64,000 nucleotides of DNA from Pseudomonas bubulae (GCF_037023725.1 NZ_CP146077.1:2207001-2271000), one strand, 5' to 3'; counted from the stretch's first letter, positions 34,832 through 43,775 are shown. The notes: generated by a model not told the origin, from the letters alone. Numbers and translations: made by a program.

Positions 34832-34940
34832 CCCTCACCCTAACCCTCTCCCGGAGGGAGAGGGGACTAAAGGCAAAAGCAGTTCTGCGCAGCGCCACAA
34901 ATCAGCTCCCTCTCCCTCCGGGAGAGGGCTGGGGTGAGGG
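34832..34940. repeat. Dispersed CCCTCACCCTAACCCTCTCC palindromic repeat
   Basis: CCCTCACCCTAACCCTCTCC with CCGGAGGGAGAGGGG forms a left hairpin, and a mirrored copy CTCCCTCTCCCTCCGGGAG...GGGGTGAGGG lies to the right; the outer ends are inverted copies of one another. It separates the convergent lolE and histidine kinase genes. The right half lies inside the kinase reading frame and encodes its last dozen residues. Confidence 0.85.
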
Positions 34941-36293
34941 CAGCTTTGCTGGCAGCTCCACGACAAACCGCGTTACCCCCTCTTTCGACTCACAGCAGAT
35001 CTGCCCGCCATGGGCACGAATGATCGACTGGGTGATCGCCAGCCCCAGCCCCGCATGCTCACTGCTGCCTTCACGGCGTGCCGGATCTGCCCGGTAAAAC
35101 CGGTCAAACAGGCGTGGCAGCAGTTCTGCAGGGATTCCCGTGCCCGTGTTCTCGATGCTGATGCGCGCAGTGCCCGGCAAAGCCTCAATCAGCACTTTGA
35201 TCGCGCCACCCGCCGGCGTATAGCGCAAGGCGTTATCCAGCAGGTTGGAAAGGGCGCGGCGCAGCATGCTGCGGTCGCCTGCAAGAAGTGCATTGCCTTC
35301 GCGGGTCAGTTCAATGTGCGAGTCTTCGGCCAGCAGCGCATAAAACTCCAGTAATGCCTCCACTTCCTGACCCAGATCCAGGGCTTCGCGCCGAGGCGTA
35401 AGCAAGCCGTGATCGGCCTTGGCCAGATAGAGCATGTCGTTGACCAGTTGCGCCATCCATTGCAGCTCTTCAAGGTTGCTATGCAGTGCCTCGCGGTATT
35501 CTTCAATGCCCCGGGGGCGGGTCAGGGTGACCTGGGTGTGGGTCAGCAGGTTGGACAATGGCGTACGCAGTTCATGTGCGATGTCGGCGGAGAATGCCGA
35601 CAATCGCTGGAATGAATCGTCCAGTCGCGCAAGCATGGCGTTAAAAGCCGTGGCCAGCTCTGCCAGTTCAGCGGGCATTTGTTCCTGGGGCAGGCGGGCG
35701 TTAAGCGAGTCGGCCGAAACGCTGGCTGCGATCGCGCTCATGCGGCGCAGAGGGCGCAAGCCGCTGCGGGCTGCCCAGGCACCGAGAATCGCCGTGGCCA
35801 GTGCCGACAGGCCTACAGTCATCCAGATCAACCTCTGCATGCGCTGCAGGAAGTGCTGGTGGTGGGTGATATCCAGCAACAGGGTCAGATGCGGCGCATC
35901 GGGGCTGTCGGTCTGCGGTACCAGAACACGGTAATCGGTGCCGTTTATTTGCAGGCTGCCCAAGCCCGGGCGGGTCTCAAGCGCCAGTGGCAGGCGCGGT
36001 GAGCTGTCAAACCATAGATGCCCGTCCGGGCCGCGCACCCGTATCGCCAGGTCCGGCTGGTGGGCCAGGTCCTGCATCAGGGCGGGCAGGCGCAGGGTGA
36101 AGCGTTCAAGGGTGTCAGCCCCTTGCAGCGTACTGCGTAGTACGGCGAGGCGACTTTCCATCAGTTGCTGGTCGAGCTCGACAAAATGCACCTCGCTGGC
36201 GCGCCCGAACAGCACCCCGGCAAACAGCGATACCACGGCGGTACAACCGGCAAACAGCAGCGCCAGGCGGCTGCTCAACGACAGGCGGCGCAT
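34902..36293 (-). CDS. copS: Heavy-metal sensor histidine kinase (CusS/CopS type)
   Basis: A 463-residue inner-membrane kinase. Two membrane helices (residues 9-30 and 156-175) flank a periplasmic sensor of about 125 residues; HAMP follows (WAARSGLRPLRRMSAIA). The phosphoacceptor is His240 in SADIAHELRTP, and the ATPase boxes are SNLLDNALRYTP and GLGLAITQSIIRAHGG. The ATG at 36293 overlaps the regulator stop by one base, so the pair is translationally coupled. Copper is the likely signal from the adjacent cupredoxin gene and family resemblance. The C-terminal tail LPSPQPSPGGRGS is encoded by a dispersed repeat and is probably not functional. Confidence 0.9.
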   Translation of the reverse strand: MRRLSLSSRLALLFAGCTAVVSLFAGVLFGRASEVHFVELDQQLMESRLAVLRSTLQGADTLERFTLRLPALMQDLAHQPDLAIRVRGPDGHLWFDSSPRLPLALETRPGLGSLQINGTDYRVLVPQTDSPDAPHLTLLLDITHHQHFLQRMQRLIWMTVGLSALATAILGAWAARSGLRPLRRMSAIAASVSADSLNARLPQEQMPAELAELATAFNAMLARLDDSFQRLSAFSADIAHELRTPLSNLLTHTQVTLTRPRGIEEYREALHSNLEELQWMAQLVNDMLYLAKADHGLLTPRREALDLGQEVEALLEFYALLAEDSHIELTREGNALLAGDRSMLRRALSNLLDNALRYTPAGGAIKVLIEALPGTARISIENTGTGIPAELLPRLFDRFYRADPARREGSSEHAGLGLAITQSIIRAHGGQICCESKEGVTRFVVELPAKLPSPQPSPGGRGS

Positions 36294-36973
36294 CAACTGC
36301 TGCGCTCTTCAAGCACATAACCCATGCCACGCACGGTGTGGATCAGCTTCTGCTCATGGTTGTCGTCGATTTTCAGGCGCAGGCGGCGAATCGCCACTTC
36401 GATGACGTTGGTGTCGCTGTCAAAGTTCATGTCCCATACCTGTGAAGCAATCAACGACTTGGGCAGCACTTCTCCCTGACGGCGTAGCAGCAGCTCCAGC
36501 AGGGCGAATTCCTTGGCGGTAAGGTCGATGCGCTGGCCGTTGCGCTCAACACGGCGGCGGATCAGATCCAGGCGCAGGTCGGCCAGTTGCAGGCTGGTCT
36601 CCTGGGGAGTGTTGCTGCCGCGGCGCAACAGGCTGCGAACCCGTGCCAGCAGCTCGGAAAAGGCGAACGGCTTGACCAGATAATCATCGGCCCCCAGCTC
36701 CAGGCCGTGGACGCGGTCAGCGACCGCATCCCGTGCGGTCAAAAACAGCACCGGCATGCTCAGCCCGGCGCTACGCACCGCTTGCAGGATTTGCCAGCCA
36801 TCACGGCCGGGCAGCATGACGTCGAGAATCAGCAGCGAGTAATCCCCGGTCAGGGCCAGGTGTTGCCCGGTAATACCGTCGGCCGCCAGTTCGGTGGTGA
36901 ACCCGGCCTCGCTCAGGCCCTGGCGCAAGTACTGTCCGGTTTTGACCTGGTCTTCGACTATCAGCAGTTTCAT
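36293..36973 (-). CDS. copR: OmpR-family heavy-metal response regulator (CopR/CusR)
   Basis: A 226-residue response regulator. The receiver domain has the acidic pocket VED, phosphoacceptor Asp51 in [10 protein letters not shown], Thr in LFLTARD and Lys in DYLVKPFAF. The C-terminal winged helix ends with the typical [14 protein letters not shown] and [15 protein letters not shown]. It partners the overlapping kinase. It is divergent from a cupredoxin gene, and a Cus-type palindrome lies in the 155-base space between them, which is the likely binding site. Confidence 0.93.
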   Translation of the reverse strand: MKLLIVEDQVKTGQYLRQGLSEAGFTTELAADGITGQHLALTGDYSLLILDVMLPGRDGWQILQAVRSAGLSMPVLFLTARDAVADRVHGLELGADDYLVKPFAFSELLARVRSLLRRGSNTPQETSLQLADLRLDLIRRRVERNGQRIDLTAKEFALLELLLRRQGEVLPKSLIASQVWDMNFDSDTNVIEVAIRRLRLKIDDNHEQKLIHTVRGMGYVLEERSS

Positions 36974-37037
36974 GGTCGACTCATCATAAAAATTAACCTC
37001 AGCCTTATACCTTGGTGCAGGTTATGCAGGGTCAAGC

Positions 37038-37051
37038 TGACAAAGTTGTAA
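37038..37051 (+). promoter_or_regulatory. Cus/Cop box
   Basis: TGACAA-AG-TTGTAA is a near-perfect inverted repeat that follows the CusR-type pattern TGACAA-N2-TTGTCA. It lies 65 bases from the copR start and 78 bases from the cupredoxin start, so it can serve both directions. Confidence 0.65.
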
Positions 37052-37128
37052 TCTTGCAGTCAGTTGAATGCCAGTGCCGAGACTTTAAAGTAGCGCCAAG
37101 CCTGACATTTTTGTTTCTGGGAGTAAGT

Positions 37129-37665
37129 ATGACCGCACGTATCCGTTTGTCGCTTGCTGGCTGTTTTTTGGCCTTGAGCCTGCCGGTAATGGCATCGCCT
37201 GCCGGGCATTTTGATTTTGGTCAGCCCGCACCTGCCGCCAGCGCCACGCGCACGGTTGAAATCGACATGACTGATATTGCCTTCACGCCAAAGTCGCTGG
37301 ATGTGAAAGCCGGTGAAACGGTGCGTTTTGTCCTGGTCAACAAAGGGCAGTTATTGCACGAGTTCAACCTGGGCAATGCCGCGATGCACGCGGCACATCA
37401 GAAAGAAATGCTCGAAATGCAGCAAAGCGGCATGCTTACCCCGACCGGTATGGGGCATGACGGCATGGATCACTCGGCAATGGGCCACGGCGCCATGAAT
37501 ATGCCGGGCATGAAGCACGATGACCCCAACAGCGTGCTGGTCGAGCCGGGTAAAACCGCGGAGTTGACCTGGACCTTCACCCGCGCCGACAACCTGGAAT
37601 TTGCCTGTAATGTGCCGGGTCACTATCAGGCTGGCATGGTCGGCAAGGTGAAAGTTGCGCCTTAA
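37129..37665 (+). CDS. Exported cupredoxin-like copper-binding protein
   Basis: A 178-residue protein with a Sec signal (MTARIRLSLAGCFLALSLP, cleaved after VMA). The mature part is a cupredoxin with type-1-like ligands: His in LLHEFNLG and the cluster FACNVPGHYQAGM (Cys, His, Met). A Met/His-rich loop (MGHDGMDHSAMGHGAMNM, then PGMKHDD) inserted in the middle should bind extra Cu(I)/Cu(II), as in periplasmic copper-tolerance proteins of the CopI kind. It is divergent from copRS with a Cus-type box between. The ATG at 37129 follows GGGAG and begins the signal peptide. Confidence 0.88.
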   Translation: MTARIRLSLAGCFLALSLPVMASPAGHFDFGQPAPAASATRTVEIDMTDIAFTPKSLDVKAGETVRFVLVNKGQLLHEFNLGNAAMHAAHQKEMLEMQQSGMLTPTGMGHDGMDHSAMGHGAMNMPGMKHDDPNSVLVEPGKTAELTWTFTRADNLEFACNVPGHYQAGMVGKVKVAP

Positions 37666-37704
37666 AACGTCCTGATTGTCGGTGAACGCTGAAAGCCTGG
37701 CTTA

Positions 37705-37729
37705 AACCCGATAGAATTACCGGGTTTTT
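37705..37729 (+). terminator. Weak terminator after the cupredoxin gene
   Basis: AACCCG (37705-37710) pairs with CGGGTT (37721-37726), with TTT after it; the loop is 10 bases. It stops 17 bases before the queF start. Confidence 0.6.
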
Positions 37730-37746
37730 CTAGCCAGGTTTTTGTC

Positions 37747-38577
37747 ATGCATCCCGCCGCCGAACATTCCCCGCTGGGCAAGTCCAGTGAATACATCAGC
37801 ACTTATACCCCGTCCTTGCTGTTCCCGATCCCGCGCGCGGCGAAATGGGCCGAGCTGGGGCTGAGCGCCGAAACGCTGCCTTATGTCGGCGTGGATTTCT
37901 GGACCTGCTTCGAGCTGTCCTGGTTGTTGCCATCGGGCAAACCGGTGGTGGCCATTGGCGAGTTTTGCTTTGCCGCCGATTCGCCGAATATCGTCGAGTC
38001 CAAGTCGTTCAAGCTGTATCTCAACTCGCTGAACCAGACGGTATTTGCCGATACCCCGAGCCTTGAGGCTACATTGCGTGCAGATTTGTCGGCCGCATCC
38101 GGCAAGCCTGTCAGCGTGCGCGTACGCAGTCTGGATGAAGTTCAGGCTGATGGCGTAGCCGTATTGCCGGGTGTGTGCATTGATGACCTGGATATCACGG
38201 TCAGTGATTACGCGCAGCCGCGTCCTGAATTGCTCAAGTGCGACGATTCCCAGGTGGTTGAAGAAAGCGTCTACAGCCACTTGCTCAAATCCAACTGCCC
38301 GGTCACCAGTCAGCCGGACTGGGGCACGGTGGTGGTCGAGTACCGTGGGGCGGCGCTGGATCACGCCAGTTTGCTGGCGTACCTGGTGAGCTTTCGCCAG
38401 CATTCGGATTTTCATGAGCAGTGTGTGGAGCGGATCTTTCTCGACCTGCAGCGTTTGCTCAAGCCCGAGAAGTTGACCGTGTATGCGCGCTATGTGCGCC
38501 GTGGTGGGCTGGATATCAACCCGTACCGCAGCACCGAAGCGGTCGAGTTCCAGAATGTGCGGTTGGTGCGTCAGTAA
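37747..38577 (+). CDS. queF: NADPH-dependent 7-cyano-7-deazaguanine reductase QueF
   Basis: A 276-residue enzyme of the long, bi-domain QueF class that reduces preQ0 to preQ1 in queuosine tRNA modification. The active-site Cys184 lies in [12 protein letters not shown] with Asp191 as proton donor, and the NADPH-binding QueF motif reads [16 protein letters not shown]. Length equals the E. coli type (282). It is monocistronic, after the cupredoxin terminator, and is followed by a REP doublet. Confidence 0.96.
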   Translation: MHPAAEHSPLGKSSEYISTYTPSLLFPIPRAAKWAELGLSAETLPYVGVDFWTCFELSWLLPSGKPVVAIGEFCFAADSPNIVESKSFKLYLNSLNQTVFADTPSLEATLRADLSAASGKPVSVRVRSLDEVQADGVAVLPGVCIDDLDITVSDYAQPRPELLKCDDSQVVEESVYSHLLKSNCPVTSQPDWGTVVVEYRGAALDHASLLAYLVSFRQHSDFHEQCVERIFLDLQRLLKPEKLTVYARYVRRGGLDINPYRSTEAVEFQNVRLVRQ

Positions 38578-38591
38578 TACGCTGTGACTCA

Positions 38592-38677
38592 TGTGGGAGC
38601 GGGCTTGCTCGCGATAGGTCTATGCGGTTTGCCTGACAAACCGCGTCGCCTGAATCGCGAGCAAGCCCGCTCTCACA
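38592..38677. repeat. REP doublet, copy 4
   Basis: TGTGGGAGCGGGCTTGCTCG at the left; right arm GAGCAAGCCCGCTCTCACA carries one substitution. It separates the convergent queF and bcp genes. Confidence 0.92.
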
Positions 38678-38686
38678 GAGTTTTGC

Positions 38687-39160
38687 TTAGCCGTTATTCA
38701 GCGCCTTGGCCTGCTCCAGCACTGCCTCGACATGGCCTGGCACTTTCACGCCGCGCCATTGGTGACGCAACACGCCGTCCTTGTCGATCAGGAAGGTGCT
38801 GCGATCCACGCCAAGGTACTCCTTGCCGTACAGCTTTTTCAGCTTGATCACGTCAAACAGCTGGCAAAGGGCTTCGTCCTTGTCGCTCAGCAACTCAAAC
38901 GGAAAACCCTGCTTGGCCTTGAAGTTCTCATGGGACTTGAGGCTGTCGCGGGACACACCAAACACTTCGGTATTGGCCGCCTGGAACTCGGCGTAATGGT
39001 CGCGAAAACCCTGGCCCTCAGTGGTGCAGCCCGGCGTGCTGTCCTTGGGATAGAAGTAGATCACTACCTGCTTGCCCTTGAGCTGCGACAGGCTGACGGT
39101 TTTTTCACTCGTCGCCGGGATCTGGAAATCGTCTACGGGTTGGTCAATTGCAACAGCCAT
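38687..39160 (-). CDS. bcp: Thioredoxin-dependent peroxiredoxin Bcp
   Basis: A 157-residue Bcp/PrxQ peroxiredoxin reducing hydroperoxides in the cytoplasm. The peroxidatic cysteine is in YPKDSTPGCTTEGQGF. The resolving cysteine that E. coli Bcp has five residues later is replaced here by Gln; the other cysteine (EALCQLFDV) lies where E. coli has its third. Recycling may therefore be of a different type. It begins 13 bases after gcvR and is probably in one operon with it. Confidence 0.93.
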   Translation of the reverse strand: MAVAIDQPVDDFQIPATSEKTVSLSQLKGKQVVIYFYPKDSTPGCTTEGQGFRDHYAEFQAANTEVFGVSRDSLKSHENFKAKQGFPFELLSDKDEALCQLFDVIKLKKLYGKEYLGVDRSTFLIDKDGVLRHQWRGVKVPGHVEAVLEQAKALNNG

Positions 39161-39173
39161 TGAGTCGGTTTCC

Positions 39174-39734
39174 TTACATCGGGTTCTGTGGGCGCCAAGG
39201 TTCGATCAGTGCGTCCAGGTTCAGCGCGTCGGCGAAGTCGAGGAACTGATCACGCAGCCAGCTGATTTGCACGCCGGCCGGCAAGGTCACGGTGAAGGTG
39301 GCGTTGAGCATGGTGCCGCCGGTTTGTGGCGCCTGGTAGGTATCGCACGTCAGGTTTTCCAGCTCGACGTTGTGGTCCATGAAGAACTGGCACAGCTCGT
39401 TGATGATGTCCGAGCGGTAGGCCGAGCTGACATAGGCCACGTACGGCAGCGCCTGCGGGCGGGTTTCAAGGGCCGCACTGCGTACTACATTGACGCTGAA
39501 CGCGTGCTTTTTGGCCAGCGCAGGCAAGCCAGCTTCAAGGCGTGCCAGGGCGTCCCAGCTACCGGTAACTTCCAGGACCAGGGCACTGCATTCGCCGTGG
39601 CGAGTCAGGCGCGAGGTCACGACAGCGCAGCGATTTTCATGGCTGGCGCGGCACAGCACGTTAGTCAGCTCCATTGGGTTGGCGCCAAGGGCACTGATGA
39701 CAAGGAATTGTTCGCGAACTGTGGGGGTGGACAT
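39174..39734 (-). CDS. gcvR: Glycine cleavage repressor GcvR-like (two ACT domains)
   Basis: A 186-residue protein with two ACT domains: residues about 8-80 (QFLVISALGANPMELTNVLC) and 95-175 (YVAYVSSAYRSDIINELCQF). GcvR in E. coli binds glycine and blocks the activator GcvA; no gcvA neighbour is seen here, so the regulatory partner is unknown. The gene lies upstream of bcp and divergent from dapA, as is usual in Pseudomonas. The ribosome site is AGGAAGG. Confidence 0.85.
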   Translation of the reverse strand: MSTPTVREQFLVISALGANPMELTNVLCRASHENRCAVVTSRLTRHGECSALVLEVTGSWDALARLEAGLPALAKKHAFSVNVVRSAALETRPQALPYVAYVSSAYRSDIINELCQFFMDHNVELENLTCDTYQAPQTGGTMLNATFTVTLPAGVQISWLRDQFLDFADALNLDALIEPWRPQNPM

Positions 39735-40061
39735 TCAACCTTCCTAAAACGATGAGCGGTCAGTACGGTCGATGGCAGGCAAGTTGAGTATCAGGTAACA
39801 CTTGAGCGTCAGAAGCCCGTCAATACTGCGTTCCAGGCGGTTTGCAGGCTCTGCAAAACGTGCTCGGTGGCGTTTGGGCGGGGCTTTTGGCGCTTGCTGA
39901 GGGCCTGTGAAACAGACTTGCGCACACATCAGTACCAATCAAAGGCTGAAGGGTAGCGAAAAGCAACGCGAAGGGGAATGCTCATCGGGCGCGCTGTTGC
40001 TTGTGCAAGGGTCATGGCGCCAGTACCATTACGGCTCTCTTTTTCCGGCAGGAGCGGTTGC
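39735..40061. promoter_or_regulatory. gcvR-dapA divergent intergenic region
   Basis: A 327-base stretch without a gene. TTGTGC (40001-40006), 17 bases, TACCAT (40024-40029) is a modest candidate promoter for dapA. The part near gcvR has no clear motif that I can name. Confidence 0.35.
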
Positions 40062-40940
40062 ATGATTGCGGGCAGTATGGTGGCACTGGTCACACCTATG
40101 GATGCACAAGGTCGTCTTGATTGGGACGCTCTGAGCAAACTGGTGGACTTTCACCTGCAAGAGGGCACCAACGCCATTGTTGCCGTTGGCACTACAGGTG
40201 AATCGGCAACTCTGGATGTGAACGAACACATTGAAGTGATTCGTCATGTCGTCAAGCAGGTTGCAGGGCGCATTCCGGTGATTGCCGGCACGGGCGCCAA
40301 CTCGACGCGTGAAGCGATCGAACTCACCACCAATGCAAAGGCCGCTGGCGCCGATGCATGTCTTCTGGTGACACCGTATTACAACAAGCCGACCCAGGAA
40401 GGCCTGTACCAGCACTTCAAGGCGATCGCCGAAGCGGTCGATATCCCGCAGATCCTGTACAACGTTCCGGGCCGTACCGCCTGCGACATGCTGCCGGCTA
40501 CCGTCATTCGTCTTTCCACCGTGCCGAACATCATCGGCATCAAGGAAGCCACCGGCGACCTGACGCGCGTACCGGCCATTCTGGCAGGGGTGAGCAGCGA
40601 CTTCCTGGTGTACTCCGGCGACGACGCCACCGCAGTCGAGCTGATCCTGCTCGGCGGCAAGGGCAATATCTCGGTAACCGCCAACGTTGCTCCGCGTGAC
40701 ATGAGCGACCTGTGCGCTGCTGCGATGCGTGGCGATGCCGACACTGCCCGCGCGCTGCACGAAAAGCTGATGCCGCTCAATAAAACCCTGTTTATCGAAT
40801 CCAACCCTATCCCCGTGAAATGGGCGCTGCATGAGATGGGCATGATGTCGGACGGTATCCGTCTGCCACTCACCTGGCTCAGCGAGCCTTGCCACGAACC
40901 ACTGCGTCAGGCAATGCGCCAGTCCGGTGTCTTGGTTTAA
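40062..40940 (+). CDS. dapA: 4-hydroxy-tetrahydrodipicolinate synthase DapA
   Basis: A 292-residue TIM-barrel aldolase that condenses pyruvate with aspartate semialdehyde, the first step of the lysine/diaminopimelate branch. The Schiff-base Lys161 is in IIGIKEATGDL, the active-site Tyr in TPYYNKPTQEG, and the Thr pair in VGTTGESATL. The ATG at 40062 follows CAGGAGC; the upstream open extension is not conserved. bamC starts 17 bases after the stop, an old linkage (dapA-bamC) shared with E. coli. Confidence 0.97.
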   Translation: MIAGSMVALVTPMDAQGRLDWDALSKLVDFHLQEGTNAIVAVGTTGESATLDVNEHIEVIRHVVKQVAGRIPVIAGTGANSTREAIELTTNAKAAGADACLLVTPYYNKPTQEGLYQHFKAIAEAVDIPQILYNVPGRTACDMLPATVIRLSTVPNIIGIKEATGDLTRVPAILAGVSSDFLVYSGDDATAVELILLGGKGNISVTANVAPRDMSDLCAAAMRGDADTARALHEKLMPLNKTLFIESNPIPVKWALHEMGMMSDGIRLPLTWLSEPCHEPLRQAMRQSGVLV

Positions 40941-40957
40941 TTGAGGAAGCACTACGC

Positions 40958-42073
40958 ATGAAGCGATTGGCCGGACTTTCCGCACTAGCCGTGATTATTT
41001 CCAGCACCAGCGGCTGCGGTTGGCTGTGGGGTCAAGAGGGTTACTTCCGCGACCGTGGCAGCGACTACCTGGAGGCGCGTCAAACCGCTCCAATGCAGTT
41101 GCCGCCGGGTGTCCAGACTGACAAGCGCCTTGTGCCGCTGTTGCCGATCCCCAGCAATGTGCCCGACGACAACGTCAAGGGCGAGTTTGAAGTACCGCGT
41201 CCACAGCCGTTGGCTGTAGCCGCCAGTGCCAGCGATTTCAGCCTGCAGAAAAGTGGCGACAGCCGCTGGGTCATGGCGCAGCGTTCGCCGTCAGAAGTCT
41301 GGCCGGTAGCGATGCAGTTCTTCCAGGACAATGGCTTCCGCATCGACGAACAGCGCCCGCAAACCGGCGAGTTCACCACGAGCTGGCAGCGTGCTGACGA
41401 GCTTTCCGCTCCGATCGCCCGCCATGTGGGCAGCAGCGGCCTGGCCTCCGACAGCGAAACCCGCCTGCGGGTACGCATCGAGCCGGGTGTGCAGCGCAAT
41501 ACCAGCGAAATCTACGTGGTCAGTGCCAACCGCCCGGCCGGTAGCAGTGCCAACGTCGACTTTGGCAACCGCTCGGTCAACACCGGTCTGGATGCAGCCC
41601 TGGTTGATGAAATGCTGATCAGCATGAGCCGCAACGCCGAGAAGGGCGGTTCGGTTTCGCTGCTGGCTGCCCGTGATTTCGACACCCCTGCGCGTGTGAG
41701 CCTGAACGAAGACGGCAGCGGCAACCCGGTGCTGACCCTGACCGAAGACCTCGACCGTGCCTGGTCTAGCGTAGGTCGTGCACTTGAACAGGGCGAATGG
41801 CGCGTTGAAGACATCAACCGCACGTTGGGCCTGTACTACATCAACCTCGCCGAAAAAGCCGAGAAGAAGGACGAGAAACCTGGTTTCTTCTCCGGTCTCT
41901 TTGGCAGCAAGCCGGACAAGGAAGAAGTTGAAGCCCGTGCCCAGCGCTATCAGGTTCGCCTGAGCAAGGTGGGTGAAAACGTGCAAGTGACCGTCGAAGA
42001 AAACATCAACACCGTTGCCTCGCCAGAAGTGGCGCGCAAGGTGCTGGGCGTTATCCAAGACAACCTGGGCTGA
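40958..42073 (+). CDS. bamC: Outer membrane assembly lipoprotein BamC
   Basis: A 371-residue lipoprotein of the BAM complex. The signal peptide ends at Cys20 (VIISSTSGC), a lipobox with weak -3/-2 residues. After it comes the unstructured segment that binds BamD (YFRDRGSDYLEARQTAPM) and two helix-grip domains. A charged linker KKDEKPGFFSGLFGSKPD lies near residue 310. The ATG at 40958 follows TTGAGGAAG. It is in an operon with dapA and the downstream hydrolase gene. Confidence 0.93.
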   Translation: MKRLAGLSALAVIISSTSGCGWLWGQEGYFRDRGSDYLEARQTAPMQLPPGVQTDKRLVPLLPIPSNVPDDNVKGEFEVPRPQPLAVAASASDFSLQKSGDSRWVMAQRSPSEVWPVAMQFFQDNGFRIDEQRPQTGEFTTSWQRADELSAPIARHVGSSGLASDSETRLRVRIEPGVQRNTSEIYVVSANRPAGSSANVDFGNRSVNTGLDAALVDEMLISMSRNAEKGGSVSLLAARDFDTPARVSLNEDGSGNPVLTLTEDLDRAWSSVGRALEQGEWRVEDINRTLGLYYINLAEKAEKKDEKPGFFSGLFGSKPDKEEVEARAQRYQVRLSKVGENVQVTVEENINTVASPEVARKVLGVIQDNLG

Positions 42074-42077
42074 TTGT

Positions 42078-42836
42078 ATGCGTTTTGCCGTTCTCGGCAG
42101 TGGTAGCCAAGGGAATGGCACGCTGATAGCCAGCGACAGCACCTATGTACTGGTCGATTGCGGTTTCTCGTTGCGAGAAACCGAGCGTCGTCTCGCCAGG
42201 CTGGGCATCAGCGCTCACCAGCTGAGCGCGATTCTGGTCACCCACGAACATGCCGACCATGTGCATGGCGTGGGTTTGCTGTCGCGGCGCTACAATTTGC
42301 CGGTGTACATGAGTCGTGGTACCCAGCGCGGGATGCGCAAGCCTCTGGAGGCCGCCGGTTACGTGGCGGGTGGCCAGACGCTGCAAATCGGAGCCTTGAA
42401 TATCAGTGTGACCCTGGTCGCCCATGATGCCCAGGAGCCCACCCAGTATGTATTCAGTGACGGCAAGCGGCGGTTCGGCTTGCTGACCGACCTGGGTTCG
42501 TATTGTGCTGGCGTGCTGGACAGCTATCGCGACCTGGATGCGCTGATGATTGAAGCCAACCACTGTCGGGACCTGCTTGCCCGTGGTCACTACCCTGCGT
42601 TTCTCAAGCGCCGGGTAGGGGGCCAGGAAGGACATTTGAACAACCACCAGGCCGCAAGCCTGGTGGCCGAGTTGGGCTGGCAAGACCTGCAACACCTGGT
42701 ACTGGCCCACCTCAGCAGCAAGAACAACCTGCCGCAGCTGGCCCGGCAATGTTTTGTCGACACCCTTGGGTGCGACCCGGACTGGCTGCAACTGGCCGAT
42801 CAAGATTCAGGGCTCGACTGGCGCACAATCGCCTAG
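42078..42836 (+). CDS. Metallo-beta-lactamase fold hydrolase (YycJ/WalJ-like)
   Basis: A 252-residue MBL-fold protein with the metal motif THEHADHVHG, further ligands in LVAHDAQEPTQY and LLTDLGSYC, and the C-terminal His of VLAHLSSKNN. The opening MRFAVLGSGSQGNGTLIAS is typical of the YycJ subfamily, proposed 5'-3' exonucleases acting in DNA repair; activity here is inferred. It starts 4 bases after the bamC stop, so translation is probably coupled. Confidence 0.88.
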   Translation: MRFAVLGSGSQGNGTLIASDSTYVLVDCGFSLRETERRLARLGISAHQLSAILVTHEHADHVHGVGLLSRRYNLPVYMSRGTQRGMRKPLEAAGYVAGGQTLQIGALNISVTLVAHDAQEPTQYVFSDGKRRFGLLTDLGSYCAGVLDSYRDLDALMIEANHCRDLLARGHYPAFLKRRVGGQEGHLNNHQAASLVAELGWQDLQHLVLAHLSSKNNLPQLARQCFVDTLGCDPDWLQLADQDSGLDWRTIA

Positions 42837-42864
42837 CCCACCTACTTAGCATGCGGAGCCCATC

Positions 42865-43578
42865 ATGGAAAAACGTGAAGAACTCTATCGCGGTAAAGCG
42901 AAATCGGTTTACAAGACCGACGACGAAAACCGCTTGATCCTGCTGTTTCGCAACGACACTTCGGCGTTCGACGGCAAGCGTATCGAACAACTTGATCGCA
43001 AGGGCATGGTGAACAACAAGTTCAACGCCTTCATCATGCAGAAACTCGAAGAAGCCGGCGTGCCGACCCAATTCGACAAACTGCTGGGTGACAACGAGTG
43101 CCTGGTGAAGAAACTCGACATGATCCCGGTCGAGTGCGTTGTGCGTAACTACGCAGCGGGCAGCCTGGTCAAGCGTCTGGGTGTGGAAGAGGGCATGAAG
43201 CTCAACCCGTACACCTTCGAACTGTTCCTCAAGGACGACGCCAAGGGCGACCCGTTCATCAACGAATCCCACGTCGTGGCTTTCGGTTGGGGCACGGCCG
43301 AGCAACTGGTTCGCATGAAAGAACTGTCGCTCAAGGTCAACGACGTACTGAACAAGCTGTTCGATGACGCTGGCTTGCTGCTGGTCGACTTCAAACTTGA
43401 GTTCGGCGTATTCCACGACGGTTCCATCGTCCTGGGTGACGAATTCAGCCCGGACGGCTGCCGTCTGTGGGACAAGGCTACCGGCAAGAAAATGGACAAG
43501 GACCGCTTCCGTCAGGGTCTGGGCGACGTAATCGAAGCCTACGAAGAAGTTGCAAACCGCCTCGGCGTCCCGCTTTAA
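42865..43578 (+). CDS. purC: SAICAR synthetase PurC
   Basis: A 237-residue phosphoribosylaminoimidazole-succinocarboxamide synthase, purine pathway step 8, joining CAIR with aspartate using ATP. Family motifs: [37 protein letters not shown] and [14 protein letters not shown] with [12 protein letters not shown]. Length is that of E. coli PurC (237). It begins 28 bases after the hydrolase gene, at the end of the dapA-bamC cluster. A GC hairpin and T-run (43588-43620) are too poorly paired to call a firm terminator. Confidence 0.97.
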   Translation: MEKREELYRGKAKSVYKTDDENRLILLFRNDTSAFDGKRIEQLDRKGMVNNKFNAFIMQKLEEAGVPTQFDKLLGDNECLVKKLDMIPVECVVRNYAAGSLVKRLGVEEGMKLNPYTFELFLKDDAKGDPFINESHVVAFGWGTAEQLVRMKELSLKVNDVLNKLFDDAGLLLVDFKLEFGVFHDGSIVLGDEFSPDGCRLWDKATGKKMDKDRFRQGLGDVIEAYEEVANRLGVPL

Positions 43579-43631
43579 GCAGTAAAGGCGCGCAAGCAAC
43601 TGATACAGCGCGGTTTTTTTGAAAAAAGGCT

Positions 43632-43659
43632 TTGCCATAATCAAAAACCGCGCTATTAT
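43632..43659 (+). promoter_or_regulatory. Promoter of tRNA-Ser
   Basis: TTGCCA (43632-43637), 16-base spacer and TATTAT (43654-43659), followed by GCGCC just before the tRNA, a stringent-type discriminator. Confidence 0.65.
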
Positions 43660-43669
43660 TCGCGCCGTT

Positions 43670-43759
43670 GGAGAGATGCCAGAGTGGCCGAATGGGACGG
43701 ATTCGAAATCCGTTGTACTGGCGACAGTACCTAGGGTTCGAATCCCTATCTCTCCGCCA
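43670..43759 (+). tRNA. tRNA-Ser (anticodon CGA)
   Basis: A 90-base class II tRNA. Acceptor GGAGAGA (43670-43676) pairs with TCTCTCC (43749-43755), discriminator G and encoded CCA (43757-43759). The anticodon loop TTCGAAA between ACGGA and TCCGT gives CGA, which reads the serine codon UCG. The long variable arm TGTACTGGCGACAGTACC and T-arm GGGTTCGAATCCC are present. No duplicated 3' end or integrase follows, so it does not appear to hold an island here. Confidence 0.97.
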
Positions 43760-43775
43760 TTATTGAACAAGACGA

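Noticed and set aside
37717..38592. 291-codon minus-strand open frame over queF
   Set aside because: QueF on the plus strand has its catalytic Cys and Asp motifs; the antisense frame has none.
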